Shown piece after piece: positions 24,183 to 32,312 of a DNA stretch of 35,134 nucleotides. The notes under the pieces were generated by a model. The model did no database searches and had not been told where the DNA came from. It was given only the letters and a program-made list of their open reading frames with translations. How positions within the stretch are numbered: position 1 is the first letter of the stretch; each line of letters begins with the position of its first letter. The translations under genes and the position numbers were made by a program. The stretch comes from an uncultured Lachnospiraceae bacterium. GTDB taxonomy: Bacteria > Bacillota > Clostridia > Lachnospirales > Lachnospiraceae. The stretch spans positions 1 through 35,134 of the forward strand of contig CADBPM010000003.1 in the NCBI GenBank assembly GCA_902796595.1. Direction: 5' to 3'.

Positions 24183-24656
24183 ATGGCAGGATTAAACGTA
24201 GAATTAATAAATCCATTTCTGGTTTCAGCAACCACGATCCTGAAGCAGGCGTGTATGGTAGATGCCAAAGTCGGCAAACCATACTTGAAGGATATGAGTT
24301 TTTCAAATGACACTGTGATCATAATGATCGGTGTTACGGGTGAAATGCGCGGTGAGGTTGTTATGGAATTTACAGACTTAGTTGCGCGTACGATTGCAGG
24401 CAAGATGATGATGATGGGACCTTTGCCGGCACTTGACGATATCGGAAAGAGTGCTTTGTCTGAACTTGGAAACATGGTCATGGGAAATACAGCGACTCTT
24501 TTTTCGGAGAAAGGGATAGGAATAGATATAACCCCACCTACTCTTGCAGTCGGGAATGTGGAATTTTCAACGGGTTTTGCAAAAAATCTCTGTATACCTC
24601 TTATGATTGATGAATCGACCTCGATAAACTTCAATATTGCTATGAAGAGTGAGTAA
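24183..24656 (+). CDS. cheX: CheX-type CheY-phosphate phosphatase
   Basis: A 157-residue member of the CheC/CheX/FliY phosphatase family that removes the phosphate from CheY to end a chemotactic signal. The catalytic signature S-x3-E-x2-N is intact as Ser90, Glu94 and Asn97 (SALSELGN), followed at about 20 residues by the conserved Pro in DITPPTL. One signature is seen, as in CheX, where CheC has two. GAGGCGGG precedes the ATG. No other chemotaxis or flagellar gene is in the window, so it may serve a distant che cluster or another response regulator. It has its own candidate promoter. Confidence 0.88.
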   Translation: MAGLNVELINPFLVSATTILKQACMVDAKVGKPYLKDMSFSNDTVIIMIGVTGEMRGEVVMEFTDLVARTIAGKMMMMGPLPALDDIGKSALSELGNMVMGNTATLFSEKGIGIDITPPTLAVGNVEFSTGFAKNLCIPLMIDESTSINFNIAMKSE

Positions 24657-24670
24657 AATGATAGAAAACA

Positions 24671-24692
24671 CCGGGCTTATCATTAAGCCCGG
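24671..24692. terminator. Hairpin between convergent cheX and the DUF6465-like gene
   Basis: A perfect 9-bp stem CCGGGCTTA / TAAGCCCGG with a TCAT loop. On the minus strand it runs into TGTTTTC, so it best serves the DUF6465-like gene; on the plus strand the tail is only CATATTA. Confidence 0.7.
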
Positions 24693-24733
24693 CATATTAG
24701 GTTATAGGAGTCTGAAATCTGGTTGGTATCCTG

Positions 24734-25177
24734 TCACCATAAAGGAACGGCGGCAGGTCCAGGCTTTCCGTTTACAACGTAGTAGGCTGTTCCTTCTGCG
24801 GCATTTACATATATGTCCAATGTCTTTACAGCGCCTAAACGGTGACCGCTTGCCTTGTAAGCTTCTTTAACCTTTTCGCTTACTTCTGAAGCTTTAAGTT
24901 CATGTACGTCAAACTGAAAATAAACCTCTTCTTCCATTTCTTTCTTTGGTTTCTTTTCTCTTTTAGGAGAAGCTTTGTCTGAAGTTTTGGAAGCACTGAC
25001 TTTAGAGGTTGCAGAAATTGCTGAAGTTTTTTTGTCGTATGGTGATACTGCAGGTTTGCTTTCGATTACAGGACTGACTGTAATTGCAGGACCATTTGCA
25101 ACAGTATCAGCTGTGCTGACTTTAATTCCTTCAGCCGTTTTTGCTGTGTCTTTTTTTGTAATCTTTGACTTTTGCAT
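24734..25177 (-). CDS. DUF6465-like protein with Ser/Thr/Lys-rich N terminus
   Basis: A protein of 147 residues in two parts. The first 80 are low-complexity, rich in Ser, Thr, Ala and Lys, with a basic run SPKREKKPKKEMEEE. The last 65 form a compact domain, VYFQFDVHELKASEVSEKV then LDIYVNAAEGTAYYVVNG with a GPAAVPLW end, which resembles the Clostridial DUF6465 domain of unknown function; naming is from memory and tentative. The longer frame from 25255 lacks a ribosome binding site, and AAGG lies eight bases before the ATG at 25177. There is no signal peptide or membrane segment. Its leader carries two hairpins. It is monocistronic, divergent from mutS2. Confidence 0.65.
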   Translation of the reverse strand: MQKSKITKKDTAKTAEGIKVSTADTVANGPAITVSPVIESKPAVSPYDKKTSAISATSKVSASKTSDKASPKREKKPKKEMEEEVYFQFDVHELKASEVSEKVKEAYKASGHRLGAVKTLDIYVNAAEGTAYYVVNGKPGPAAVPLW

Positions 25178-25209
25178 GATATGTACCTTGCTGCAGGCAT
25201 GATGTCCAC

Positions 25210-25261
25210 CGGTGCCGTGCCTGCGGCAACACCGATGAAAGTTTGAAATCTTCAAACTTTC
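25210..25261 (-). promoter_or_regulatory. Two hairpins in the leader of the DUF6465-like gene
   Basis: An 11-bp perfect inverted repeat GAAAGTTTGAA / TTCAAACTTTC (25237-25247 and 25251-25261, loop of three) lies next to TGCCG/CGGCA (25213-25217 and 25224-25228) extended by CGG/CCG. Neither has a T tail on either strand. They fall between divergent genes, 33 to 84 bases before the minus-strand start. Confidence 0.45.
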
Positions 25262-25343
25262 TCCCCTTGGTACTCATTTTTAACACTTGTCTATCAATCT
25301 TTTATTTTAATTATTTATATTTGTTTTTGCAAGGATTTTTTAT

Positions 25344-27728
25344 ATGAATGAAAAAGTTTTAAGAACCTTGGAGTTCGACAAGATAAGAGAAAAACTTTCA
25401 GCTCTTGCCTTTAGTGATAAGGCAAAAGCAATGTGCAGGGAACTTGTTCCTTTTGATGAGATCGGAGAAATAAGAAAAGCTCAGAAGGAAACAGGAGATG
25501 CTCTTTCGCGAGTTTACAAGTCGGGAAGACTTTCTTTTTCTGGTCTAAGTGATATAGGCGCATCTCTTGTAAGGCTTGATGTGGGTGCTACACTTGGCAT
25601 GGGAGAGCTTATTTCTATATCAAAGCTTTTGGATGTTGCACTTAGAGTAAAGGAATTTGCAGGAAAGAGGGATGAGGCAGATCCGGATTCTCTTACAGAA
25701 AGACTCGCTGCGATAGAGTCTTTATCTAATTTCAACAACGAGATAAAGAGATGTATCATTTCCGAGGATACTATGGCTGATGATGCCAGTGTAGGGCTTA
25801 AGAGCGTTCGCAGGCAGATTGCCATTACAAATTCAAGGATAAAAGAGCATCTTGATAATCTGGCAAATGATGCCAATGCGAGGGGATATCTTCAGAGTAA
25901 TAAGGTCACTATGCGCGATGGCAGATATTGTCTTCCTGTTAAAAATGAGCATAGAAAAGAGATTGACGGGCTTATTCACGATCAGTCCTCTACAGGTTCA
26001 ACTCTTTTTGTAGAGCCTGCAGCAGTGGTTAAATACAATAATGAGCTTTCGGAGCTTTATCTGCAGGAAAGAAAAGAAATAGAGAAGGTTCTCGCTGCAC
26101 TTTCAAATGAGGCAGGTGAGAAGCTTGTTGAAATACGCTACAACTTAAAGACTCTTACAGAGATGGATTTTATCTTTGCAAAGGCAGAGCTTGCAAAGAG
26201 CATGAAGGCGACTGAGCCTGTATTCAATGAGGATAGAAGAATAAACATAAAGAAGGGAAGACACCCTCTTATCGATCCTAAGAAAGTAGTCCCTATAGAT
26301 ATCAGACTTGGAAGTGACTTTACACTTCTTGTTATAACGGGTCCTAATACAGGCGGTAAGACTGTTTCCTTAAAGACAACAGGTCTTCTTACACTTATGG
26401 GACAGGCTGGGCTTCATATACCTGCATTTGACAAGTCGGAGCTTGGCATTTTCAAAGAGATATATGCTGATATAGGTGATGAGCAGAGCATAGAGCAGAG
26501 TCTTTCAACCTTTTCGTCACACATGGTAAATATTGTTCAGTTCCTTAAGTCTGCAGACAGTGAGTCGCTTGTTCTTTTTGATGAGCTTGGAGCAGGAACA
26601 GACCCTACTGAGGGTGCGGCGCTTGCCATGGCGATTCTTTCAGAATTGCATAACAGGGATGCAAGGGTGATGGCAACAACTCACTATAGTGAACTTAAGA
26701 TATTTGCACTTACAACACCGGGAGTTACCAATGCAAGCTGCGAGTTTAATGTAGATACCTTGATGCCTACATACAGACTTCTTATCGGTATACCAGGGAA
26801 GAGTAATGCCTTTGCCATTTCCAAAAAGCTTGGACTCCCTGACAGTCTCATTCAGGATGCCAAAGAGCGCATAGACACAAATGACCAGCGTTTTGAGGAT
26901 GTGATCGCAGACCTTAATAAGAGCAGGGCAAAGATAGAACAGGAAGAGATAAAGATAAGGCAGCGCCGCCTTGAGATAGAAAAAGAAAAGAAGGCACTGA
27001 CTGAGGATAATGAAAAGCTTGCCGAACAGAAGGCAAATCTTATAGCTGATGCAAAGAGAGAGGCGGCTGCTATTCTTTCAGAGGCAAAGAGCTATGCAGA
27101 TGAGTCCATAAAGAAGTATAATAAATGGAATCAGGGCGGAGCAACAGCCCGCGAGATGGAAGCAGAGAGAGCTGAACTTAGAAAGAAGCTTGACAAGGCA
27201 CAGTCCGGCAGCATGGTAAAGAAAAAGGCTTCCTCAAGGAACCGCATAGGTACGAAGCCTTTGCATATCGGAGATATGGTCCTTGTAATTAGTATGGGTG
27301 TAAAGGGCACTGTAAGTACCCTTCCCGACAGCAAGGGAAATCTCTTCGTTACTATGGGCATTATAAAGAGTCAGGTTAACGTGAAAGACCTTGCCTACGT
27401 TGAAGAAAAAAATGATATAAAGATCGGACGTGACAAGAGCGATACGGGCAGAGGAAATATTGCCATGAGCAAGAGTTTTTCTGTGCATCCTGAGAAAAAT
27501 CTCATAGGTATGACAAGTGATGAGGCAAGGATGGAACTTGAAAAGTATATTGATGATGCCTTCCTTGCGCACATGAATGAGTGCAGGATAATTCACGGAC
27601 GCGGTACCGGAGCTCTTAGAAGTATGGTGCATGAGTATCTTAGAAGATGCAAATATGTGAAGAGTTTCAGGGATGGCGAATATAATGAAGGAGGAAACGG
27701 AGCGACTGTTGTCGAATTTAAGAAATAA
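25344..27728 (+). CDS. mutS2: MutS2 (endonuclease/ribosome-collision ATPase)
   Basis: A MutS-family ATPase of 794 residues, not part of mismatch repair. In Bacillus MutS2 splits collided ribosomes, and it also suppresses recombination. The core and lever helices occupy about 1-310. The ABC ATPase has Walker A GPNTGGKT at 333-340, Walker B LVLFDELGAGTDPTEGAAL near 411, and THYSEL. A long coiled coil (about 515-620) leads to a basic KOW-like linker. The C-terminal Smr domain (about 715-794) contains HGRGTGAL. The LDxR part of Smr reads NLIG here, so its nuclease activity is uncertain. AAGGA precedes the ATG. Only 22 bases separate it from the response regulator. Confidence 0.95.
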   Translation: MNEKVLRTLEFDKIREKLSALAFSDKAKAMCRELVPFDEIGEIRKAQKETGDALSRVYKSGRLSFSGLSDIGASLVRLDVGATLGMGELISISKLLDVALRVKEFAGKRDEADPDSLTERLAAIESLSNFNNEIKRCIISEDTMADDASVGLKSVRRQIAITNSRIKEHLDNLANDANARGYLQSNKVTMRDGRYCLPVKNEHRKEIDGLIHDQSSTGSTLFVEPAAVVKYNNELSELYLQERKEIEKVLAALSNEAGEKLVEIRYNLKTLTEMDFIFAKAELAKSMKATEPVFNEDRRINIKKGRHPLIDPKKVVPIDIRLGSDFTLLVITGPNTGGKTVSLKTTGLLTLMGQAGLHIPAFDKSELGIFKEIYADIGDEQSIEQSLSTFSSHMVNIVQFLKSADSESLVLFDELGAGTDPTEGAALAMAILSELHNRDARVMATTHYSELKIFALTTPGVTNASCEFNVDTLMPTYRLLIGIPGKSNAFAISKKLGLPDSLIQDAKERIDTNDQRFEDVIADLNKSRAKIEQEEIKIRQRRLEIEKEKKALTEDNEKLAEQKANLIADAKREAAAILSEAKSYADESIKKYNKWNQGGATAREMEAERAELRKKLDKAQSGSMVKKKASSRNRIGTKPLHIGDMVLVISMGVKGTVSTLPDSKGNLFVTMGIIKSQVNVKDLAYVEEKNDIKIGRDKSDTGRGNIAMSKSFSVHPEKNLIGMTSDEARMELEKYIDDAFLAHMNECRIIHGRGTGALRSMVHEYLRRCKYVKSFRDGEYNEGGNGATVVEFKK

Positions 27729-27750
27729 GACTTAAGTATCCGTATCAGAT

Positions 27751-28482
27751 ATGGCAGAGAAACAAAAGATAATGATCGTCGATGATGATGAAGACATCTC
27801 GGAACTTATCTCCCTGTATCTGGTAAAGGAATGTTTTACCACGGTACAGGCTTATGATGGCGAGGATGCCTTGAGGATGTTTGAGGAGGAGGCGCCAGAT
27901 TTGATCCTTCTTGACATAATGCTTCCGGGCATAGATGGATATGAAGTTTTGAGGGAGATAAGAAAAAAAGATAAAACTCCTGTTATCATGCTTTCTGCAA
28001 AGGGTGAAGTTTTTGACAAGGTACTTGGACTTGAACTTGGTGCAGATGACTACATGATAAAGCCTTTTGACAGCAAGGAGCTTGTCGCAAGAGTAAAGGC
28101 AGTATTGAGACGTATGTTTTCCAAGGAAGAAAGGGAGGAGGAAAAGGCATCTGCAGTGCCGGAAACGGTACTTGATGATAAAGAGGTGCATTTTCCGGGA
28201 CTTGATGTCAGCATAAGAAATTATACTGTATATTATGACAATGAACGAGTTGAAATGCCCCCGAAGGAGCTCGAACTTTTATTTTTCCTTGCATATCACC
28301 CTAATCAGGTCTTTTCAAGAGAACAGCTTCTTGATCACATCTGGGGATATGAGTTTATAGGAGATACAAGGACCGTAGATGTGCACATAAAAAGGCTCAG
28401 AGAAAAAATAAAGGATCACGGTGACTGGAAACTTTCCACAGTCTGGGGAGTTGGCTACAAGTTTGAAAGCGGCACGAAATAA
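27751..28482 (+). CDS. OmpR/VanR-type response regulator
   Basis: A DNA-binding response regulator of 243 residues. The receiver domain has the acidic DDDED at 10-14, the phosphorylation site Asp55 in LLDIMLPG, the Thr/Ser switch position in VIMLSAKGE, and Lys near 105 in MIKPF. The C-terminal winged helix (about 150-240) shows MPPKELELLFFLAYHPNQVFSREQLLDHIWG and the RTVDVHIKRLREKI recognition helix. No clear ribosome binding site is visible before the ATG, so translation may be coupled to mutS2. The histidine kinase begins directly at its stop codon (TAAATG). Confidence 0.95.
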   Translation: MAEKQKIMIVDDDEDISELISLYLVKECFTTVQAYDGEDALRMFEEEAPDLILLDIMLPGIDGYEVLREIRKKDKTPVIMLSAKGEVFDKVLGLELGADDYMIKPFDSKELVARVKAVLRRMFSKEEREEEKASAVPETVLDDKEVHFPGLDVSIRNYTVYYDNERVEMPPKELELLFFLAYHPNQVFSREQLLDHIWGYEFIGDTRTVDVHIKRLREKIKDHGDWKLSTVWGVGYKFESGTK

Positions 28483-29904
28483 ATGAAGATAAGTCTTCTT
28501 ACAAAGTATATAGTCAGTTATCTGATAGTTGTTGTAAGTGCTCTTGCAGTTCTTAATACAGTTGGTGCTCATAGGGTCTTTTCGGGAATCATAAATGACA
28601 GAACAAAGGCATTGGAAAAGGAAGCAGGAGTTATAGCAGACAGCTATCTTGAAGATTATTATTCGGGAAACAAGCCTTTAAGGGATGTTTACAAGGAATT
28701 GCTGGTTGTAGATGCATATTCAGATGCAAGGATTATGATCGTGTCAAACGACGGAGAGGTGCTTTCTGATACAAGAGGATATGCAACTGCTATAAAGGAA
28801 AATAGGATGAAGCTTCCGGAGAGCCTCCTTGAAAAGGACAGCGTTGACGATTTTACCATGGATAGGTTTATAAAGGAGCCTGTGATAGCGGTGATCCACC
28901 CTATTGACCTTAATTTTTCTCTTCATGGATACATTGTTTTAATGACAGAAAGAGAAAAAGCGGCGGCATCCGGTAATTACTACATGGATACGCTTAATAT
29001 ATGTTTTCTTTTGATAGCATTTGTATTTCTTGCGGTGATATCATTCCTTTATATTATCTCAATAGTTCCTTTGAGAGAGTCGATAAAGATGGCAAAGGAA
29101 TATGCAAGAGGCAATTTTAAATATCAGCCGCCGAGGCACCACAGAAGGCGCAACGATGAATTTGCAGATCTTGCCGCGACCATAGACTATATGGGGAATG
29201 ATATTGGAAGAATGGAAGATTACCAGAGAAAATTTCTTTCAAATGTATCCCACGATTTCAGGTCTCCTCTTACTTCCATAAAGGGATTTGCAAATGCAAT
29301 GATAGACGGGACTATCCCGCCTGAAATGCATGAAAAGTATTTAAATACCATAGTCTATGAGACAGAACGTCTGACCGGACTTACAAGTTCGATACTTGAA
29401 CTTGGCAAGTTTGACAGTCATGCGGCGATGTTGGAGCTTATCGACTTTGACATAAACAAGGTCATAAAGCATACCGCAGAGACCTTTGAGGGAACATGCA
29501 GACCGAGAGGGATATATTTCAACCTGACTTTTGAATCTGAGGTTGAAATAGTTCATGCTGATAAATCAAAGATAGAACGGGTTATTTATAATCTCGCGGA
29601 TAATGCGGTCAAGTTCAGTCATAACGACTCCACGATAGATATAAGCACTGTCGAAAAGGGCAACAAGGTGCTTGTATCGGTGAAGGATCATGGAGTTGGC
29701 ATAGCGAGTGAGAATATCAAAAAAATCTGGGAAAGATTTTATAAAACAGACAGTTCCAGAGGACGTGACAGAAAAGGTTCAGGACTTGGACTTTCTATAG
29801 TTAAAGAAACGATCACCGCTCATGGCGAAGAGATAAATGTGGTCAGTACTGAGAATGCCGGTACTGAGTTTATATTTACGCTTGCCAAAGGCGGGAGCGG
29901 CTGA
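28483..29904 (+). CDS. Membrane sensor histidine kinase
   Basis: The partner kinase of the preceding regulator, 473 residues. Two transmembrane segments (about 8-28 and 169-192) bracket an extracytoplasmic sensor domain of about 140 residues without an obvious ligand fold. A HAMP-like region spans about 193-245 (PLRESIKMAKEYARGNF). The phospho-acceptor is His257 in NVSHDFRSPLTSIKGF. The ATPase domain has the N box NLADNAVKF, G1 DHGVGIA, the F box and G2 GSGLGLSI. The start follows the regulator stop with no gap. The order regulator-kinase-HtrA-like suggests control of or by envelope stress. Confidence 0.95.
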   Translation: MKISLLTKYIVSYLIVVVSALAVLNTVGAHRVFSGIINDRTKALEKEAGVIADSYLEDYYSGNKPLRDVYKELLVVDAYSDARIMIVSNDGEVLSDTRGYATAIKENRMKLPESLLEKDSVDDFTMDRFIKEPVIAVIHPIDLNFSLHGYIVLMTEREKAAASGNYYMDTLNICFLLIAFVFLAVISFLYIISIVPLRESIKMAKEYARGNFKYQPPRHHRRRNDEFADLAATIDYMGNDIGRMEDYQRKFLSNVSHDFRSPLTSIKGFANAMIDGTIPPEMHEKYLNTIVYETERLTGLTSSILELGKFDSHAAMLELIDFDINKVIKHTAETFEGTCRPRGIYFNLTFESEVEIVHADKSKIERVIYNLADNAVKFSHNDSTIDISTVEKGNKVLVSVKDHGVGIASENIKKIWERFYKTDSSRGRDRKGSGLGLSIVKETITAHGEEINVVSTENAGTEFIFTLAKGGSG

Positions 29905-29919
29905 TCAGGGAGCGTTGAT

Positions 29920-31347
29920 ATGGCAGATAACAAAGACTATAAGGTAGTACATGAGACAATAGTTCCTAAAAAACATCCTGTAAGAAATGCTATTGGCAAG
30001 TTTTTTGCAGTGATAATACTTGCGGCCTTGTTTGGACTTACTGAGCGCGTGGTATATGAGATATCAGGCCTGTATATTCCTTCAGTCCTTGAAGCCGTAG
30101 GAATTGATGTCAAGGAGTCAAAGGTCAGGGTGAACGACGATGGCAAGCAGGAAAATTCGTCGGGAGATAATAAAGAAAGTGAAAAAAATGCCACACCCGC
30201 TGCGATAGAAGAAGTAAAGAGTGACATTTCAACCGAAAGCGCAATAAAAACCGACGAGACAAAGAGTGATAGCGCCGCCAGTGAAAAGTCAGATGCTGAT
30301 AAGAATATTTCCGAGAGTGCAGTTGTTGTTTCTGAAAACGAAGGCGCTGCAGACGGAGATGATGATGAAGATGGCAATACAATAAACGGCTACACAGAGT
30401 TATATCAGGGCTTGTCAGATTATTCGGACACCTTGAACGATTCAATTGTGGATGTACAGACCGTTGTTATGGGAACAGACTGGTTTGAAAATCCTTATGA
30501 GACTGAAAAAAAGACTTCGGGCTGTATTGCAGCAGTGACCGGCAAGTACGCTTATATCGTTACGGGTTACAGTGCGATAAAAACCGGAACCGATATAAGA
30601 GTTACTTTTAGGTCAGGTTTTACGGTAAAGGCGACTTTAAGGAATTATAACAAAGACCTTGATATTGCACTTTTAGTTGTTAAATTGAAGGATACCAGTG
30701 ATTACGAATTAAAGAAGATGAAGCCTGCCCGCTTCCTTGAAAGTCATGACATAAAAAGAGGCAGTCCGGTAATTGCCGTAGGTGCACCAGATGGAACTAT
30801 CTATTCAGTAGTTCCGGGCGTTGTGACGAGCGAAGGCGAGTTGAAATATGTGGCAGACAGGTCTCTTAGGACTTTTAAGGTAAACATTCCTTTTTCAGCA
30901 GATGGGACAGGCATGATAGCTGATTTGAAAGGCAATGTGATAGGAATGCTCGAAAGCGGCAGTGGAGATCAGGGTATCAGAAAGATAATAGAGTCAGCAG
31001 ATATGACGGATGTTATCAACAGTATGATGAATGGTGAGGGCATCCCTTATATCGGTATCGTTGCATGCGAGTTTGCAGGAGCAGAATCAACTACCGGCAG
31101 ATTAGGCGGTATTCTTGTGGATTCTGTTGCAGAAGATTCTCCTGCTGCGGATGCCGGCATTAAAAAAGGTGATATAATATACGAGATAGACGGAAGACTT
31201 GTTTCTTCCATGGATGCCTACCAGAAGCTTTTATCCGTAAAAGAAACTGGTGATGAAGTAAGGCTTCTTATATACAGGGAAAAGCGCGGCGAGGGCACTG
31301 AAAAAACAATAGAAGTAGTAACAGGTGATAACAGGGGGATAAGATAA
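29920..31347 (+). CDS. HtrA/DegP-like trypsin-fold protein with PDZ domain, catalytic residues lost
   Basis: A membrane-anchored HtrA-family protein of 475 residues. A transmembrane segment lies at about 26-46, then a Ser/Asp/Glu-rich linker (about 65-155), a trypsin-like domain (about 160-350) and a C-terminal PDZ domain (about 370-465, GILVDSVAEDSPAADAGIKKGDII). In the trypsin domain the catalytic His position is Ser218 (TGYSAI where active enzymes have TNNHVI). The Asp region is kept (Asp248 in DLDIALL). The serine motif GNSGGPL is replaced by ADGTGMI near 327-333, with Gly329 or Asp328 at the serine. It is therefore probably a proteolytically dead scaffold or sensor. It follows the kinase by 15 bases and is surely co-transcribed with it. 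Confidence 0.85.
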   Translation: MADNKDYKVVHETIVPKKHPVRNAIGKFFAVIILAALFGLTERVVYEISGLYIPSVLEAVGIDVKESKVRVNDDGKQENSSGDNKESEKNATPAAIEEVKSDISTESAIKTDETKSDSAASEKSDADKNISESAVVVSENEGAADGDDDEDGNTINGYTELYQGLSDYSDTLNDSIVDVQTVVMGTDWFENPYETEKKTSGCIAAVTGKYAYIVTGYSAIKTGTDIRVTFRSGFTVKATLRNYNKDLDIALLVVKLKDTSDYELKKMKPARFLESHDIKRGSPVIAVGAPDGTIYSVVPGVVTSEGELKYVADRSLRTFKVNIPFSADGTGMIADLKGNVIGMLESGSGDQGIRKIIESADMTDVINSMMNGEGIPYIGIVACEFAGAESTTGRLGGILVDSVAEDSPAADAGIKKGDIIYEIDGRLVSSMDAYQKLLSVKETGDEVRLLIYREKRGEGTEKTIEVVTGDNRGIR

Positions 31348-32298
31348 TTGAAGTTTATAAAAGATCTTACAGAAGGCGACAATCTTAGCGGAATATATTT
31401 CTGCAAAAGCAAGAACGAACTTAAGACAAAGAACGATAAAACATATTATTCACTTATGCTTCAGGATAAGACAGGTCAGCTTGACACAAAAGTCTGGGAT
31501 GTTACATCCGGAGGAATAGGTGATTTTGATGCCGGTGATTTTATTGAAGTTCAGGGACAGGTGAACAGGTACCAGCAGGCTTTACAGGGATCACTGTTCA
31601 GGGTCAGAAAGTGCAAGGATGACGAATATGACCTTGCCGATTATATGCCTGTATCGGATAAGAATATCGAGGATATGTACAATGAACTCCTTGCTATTAT
31701 CGATACAGTAAAAACAACGTATTATAAGGCGTTACTTGATGCGTTTTTCAAGAATCCTGACTTTAAGAAGAAATTTATAAAGCACAGTGCAGCAAAGAGC
31801 ATACATCATGGCTTTATAGGAGGACTTCTTGAACATTCTCTGGGAGTTACGAAGATATGCCAGTTTATAGCTGAAAATTATCCGGCTATAAATCATGATC
31901 TTCTTATTACCGCTGCCCCTCTTCATGATATAGGCAAGCTTGAAGAGATAAATGATTTTCCTGCAAATGATTATTCTGATGCAGGTCAGCTTTTGGGACA
32001 TATCTACATAGGCGCTCACATGATAAATGAGCAGATAGAAAAGATACCGGATTTCCCTGAGAGACCAAAGAATGAGCTGGTGCACTGTATCTTGGCTCAC
32101 CATGGTCAGCTTGAGTTTGGCTCTCCAAAGCTGCCTGCTCTTATAGAGGCGGAGGCACTTGCCATGGCAGATAATCTTGATGCCAAGATGGAGACATTTA
32201 CAGAGATAATAGATGCCAACAAAGGAAGAACAGACTGGCTTGGGTTCAAGAAGGTGCTTGATTCCAATGTGAGACTTACTACTCCGGGCGAGGGCTGA
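31348..32298 (+). CDS. YhaM-family 3'-5' exoribonuclease (OB fold plus HD domain)
   Basis: A 316-residue protein with the YhaM/CBF1 architecture: an N-terminal OB-fold nucleic-acid-binding domain (about 8-90, YYSLMLQDKTGQLDTKVWD) and a C-terminal HD hydrolase domain (about 145-290). The metal ligands are His163 in LLEHSL, His193-Asp194 in PLHDIGKL, and later histidines in GHIYIGAHM and CILAHHGQ. In Bacillus YhaM degrades RNA and single-stranded DNA from the 3' end. The start is TTG at 31348, directly after the pseudo-HtrA stop, with AGGGGG upstream. It is part of the run from mutS2 to the methyltransferases with gaps under 25 bases. Confidence 0.93.
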   Translation: MKFIKDLTEGDNLSGIYFCKSKNELKTKNDKTYYSLMLQDKTGQLDTKVWDVTSGGIGDFDAGDFIEVQGQVNRYQQALQGSLFRVRKCKDDEYDLADYMPVSDKNIEDMYNELLAIIDTVKTTYYKALLDAFFKNPDFKKKFIKHSAAKSIHHGFIGGLLEHSLGVTKICQFIAENYPAINHDLLITAAPLHDIGKLEEINDFPANDYSDAGQLLGHIYIGAHMINEQIEKIPDFPERPKNELVHCILAHHGQLEFGSPKLPALIEAEALAMADNLDAKMETFTEIIDANKGRTDWLGFKKVLDSNVRLTTPGEG

Positions 32299-32312
32299 TG
32301 GAAGGATGATAG

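Noticed and set aside
25237..25261. The 11-bp inverted repeat as a terminator
   Set aside because: No T run on either strand, and it lies between divergent genes where no transcript should end.
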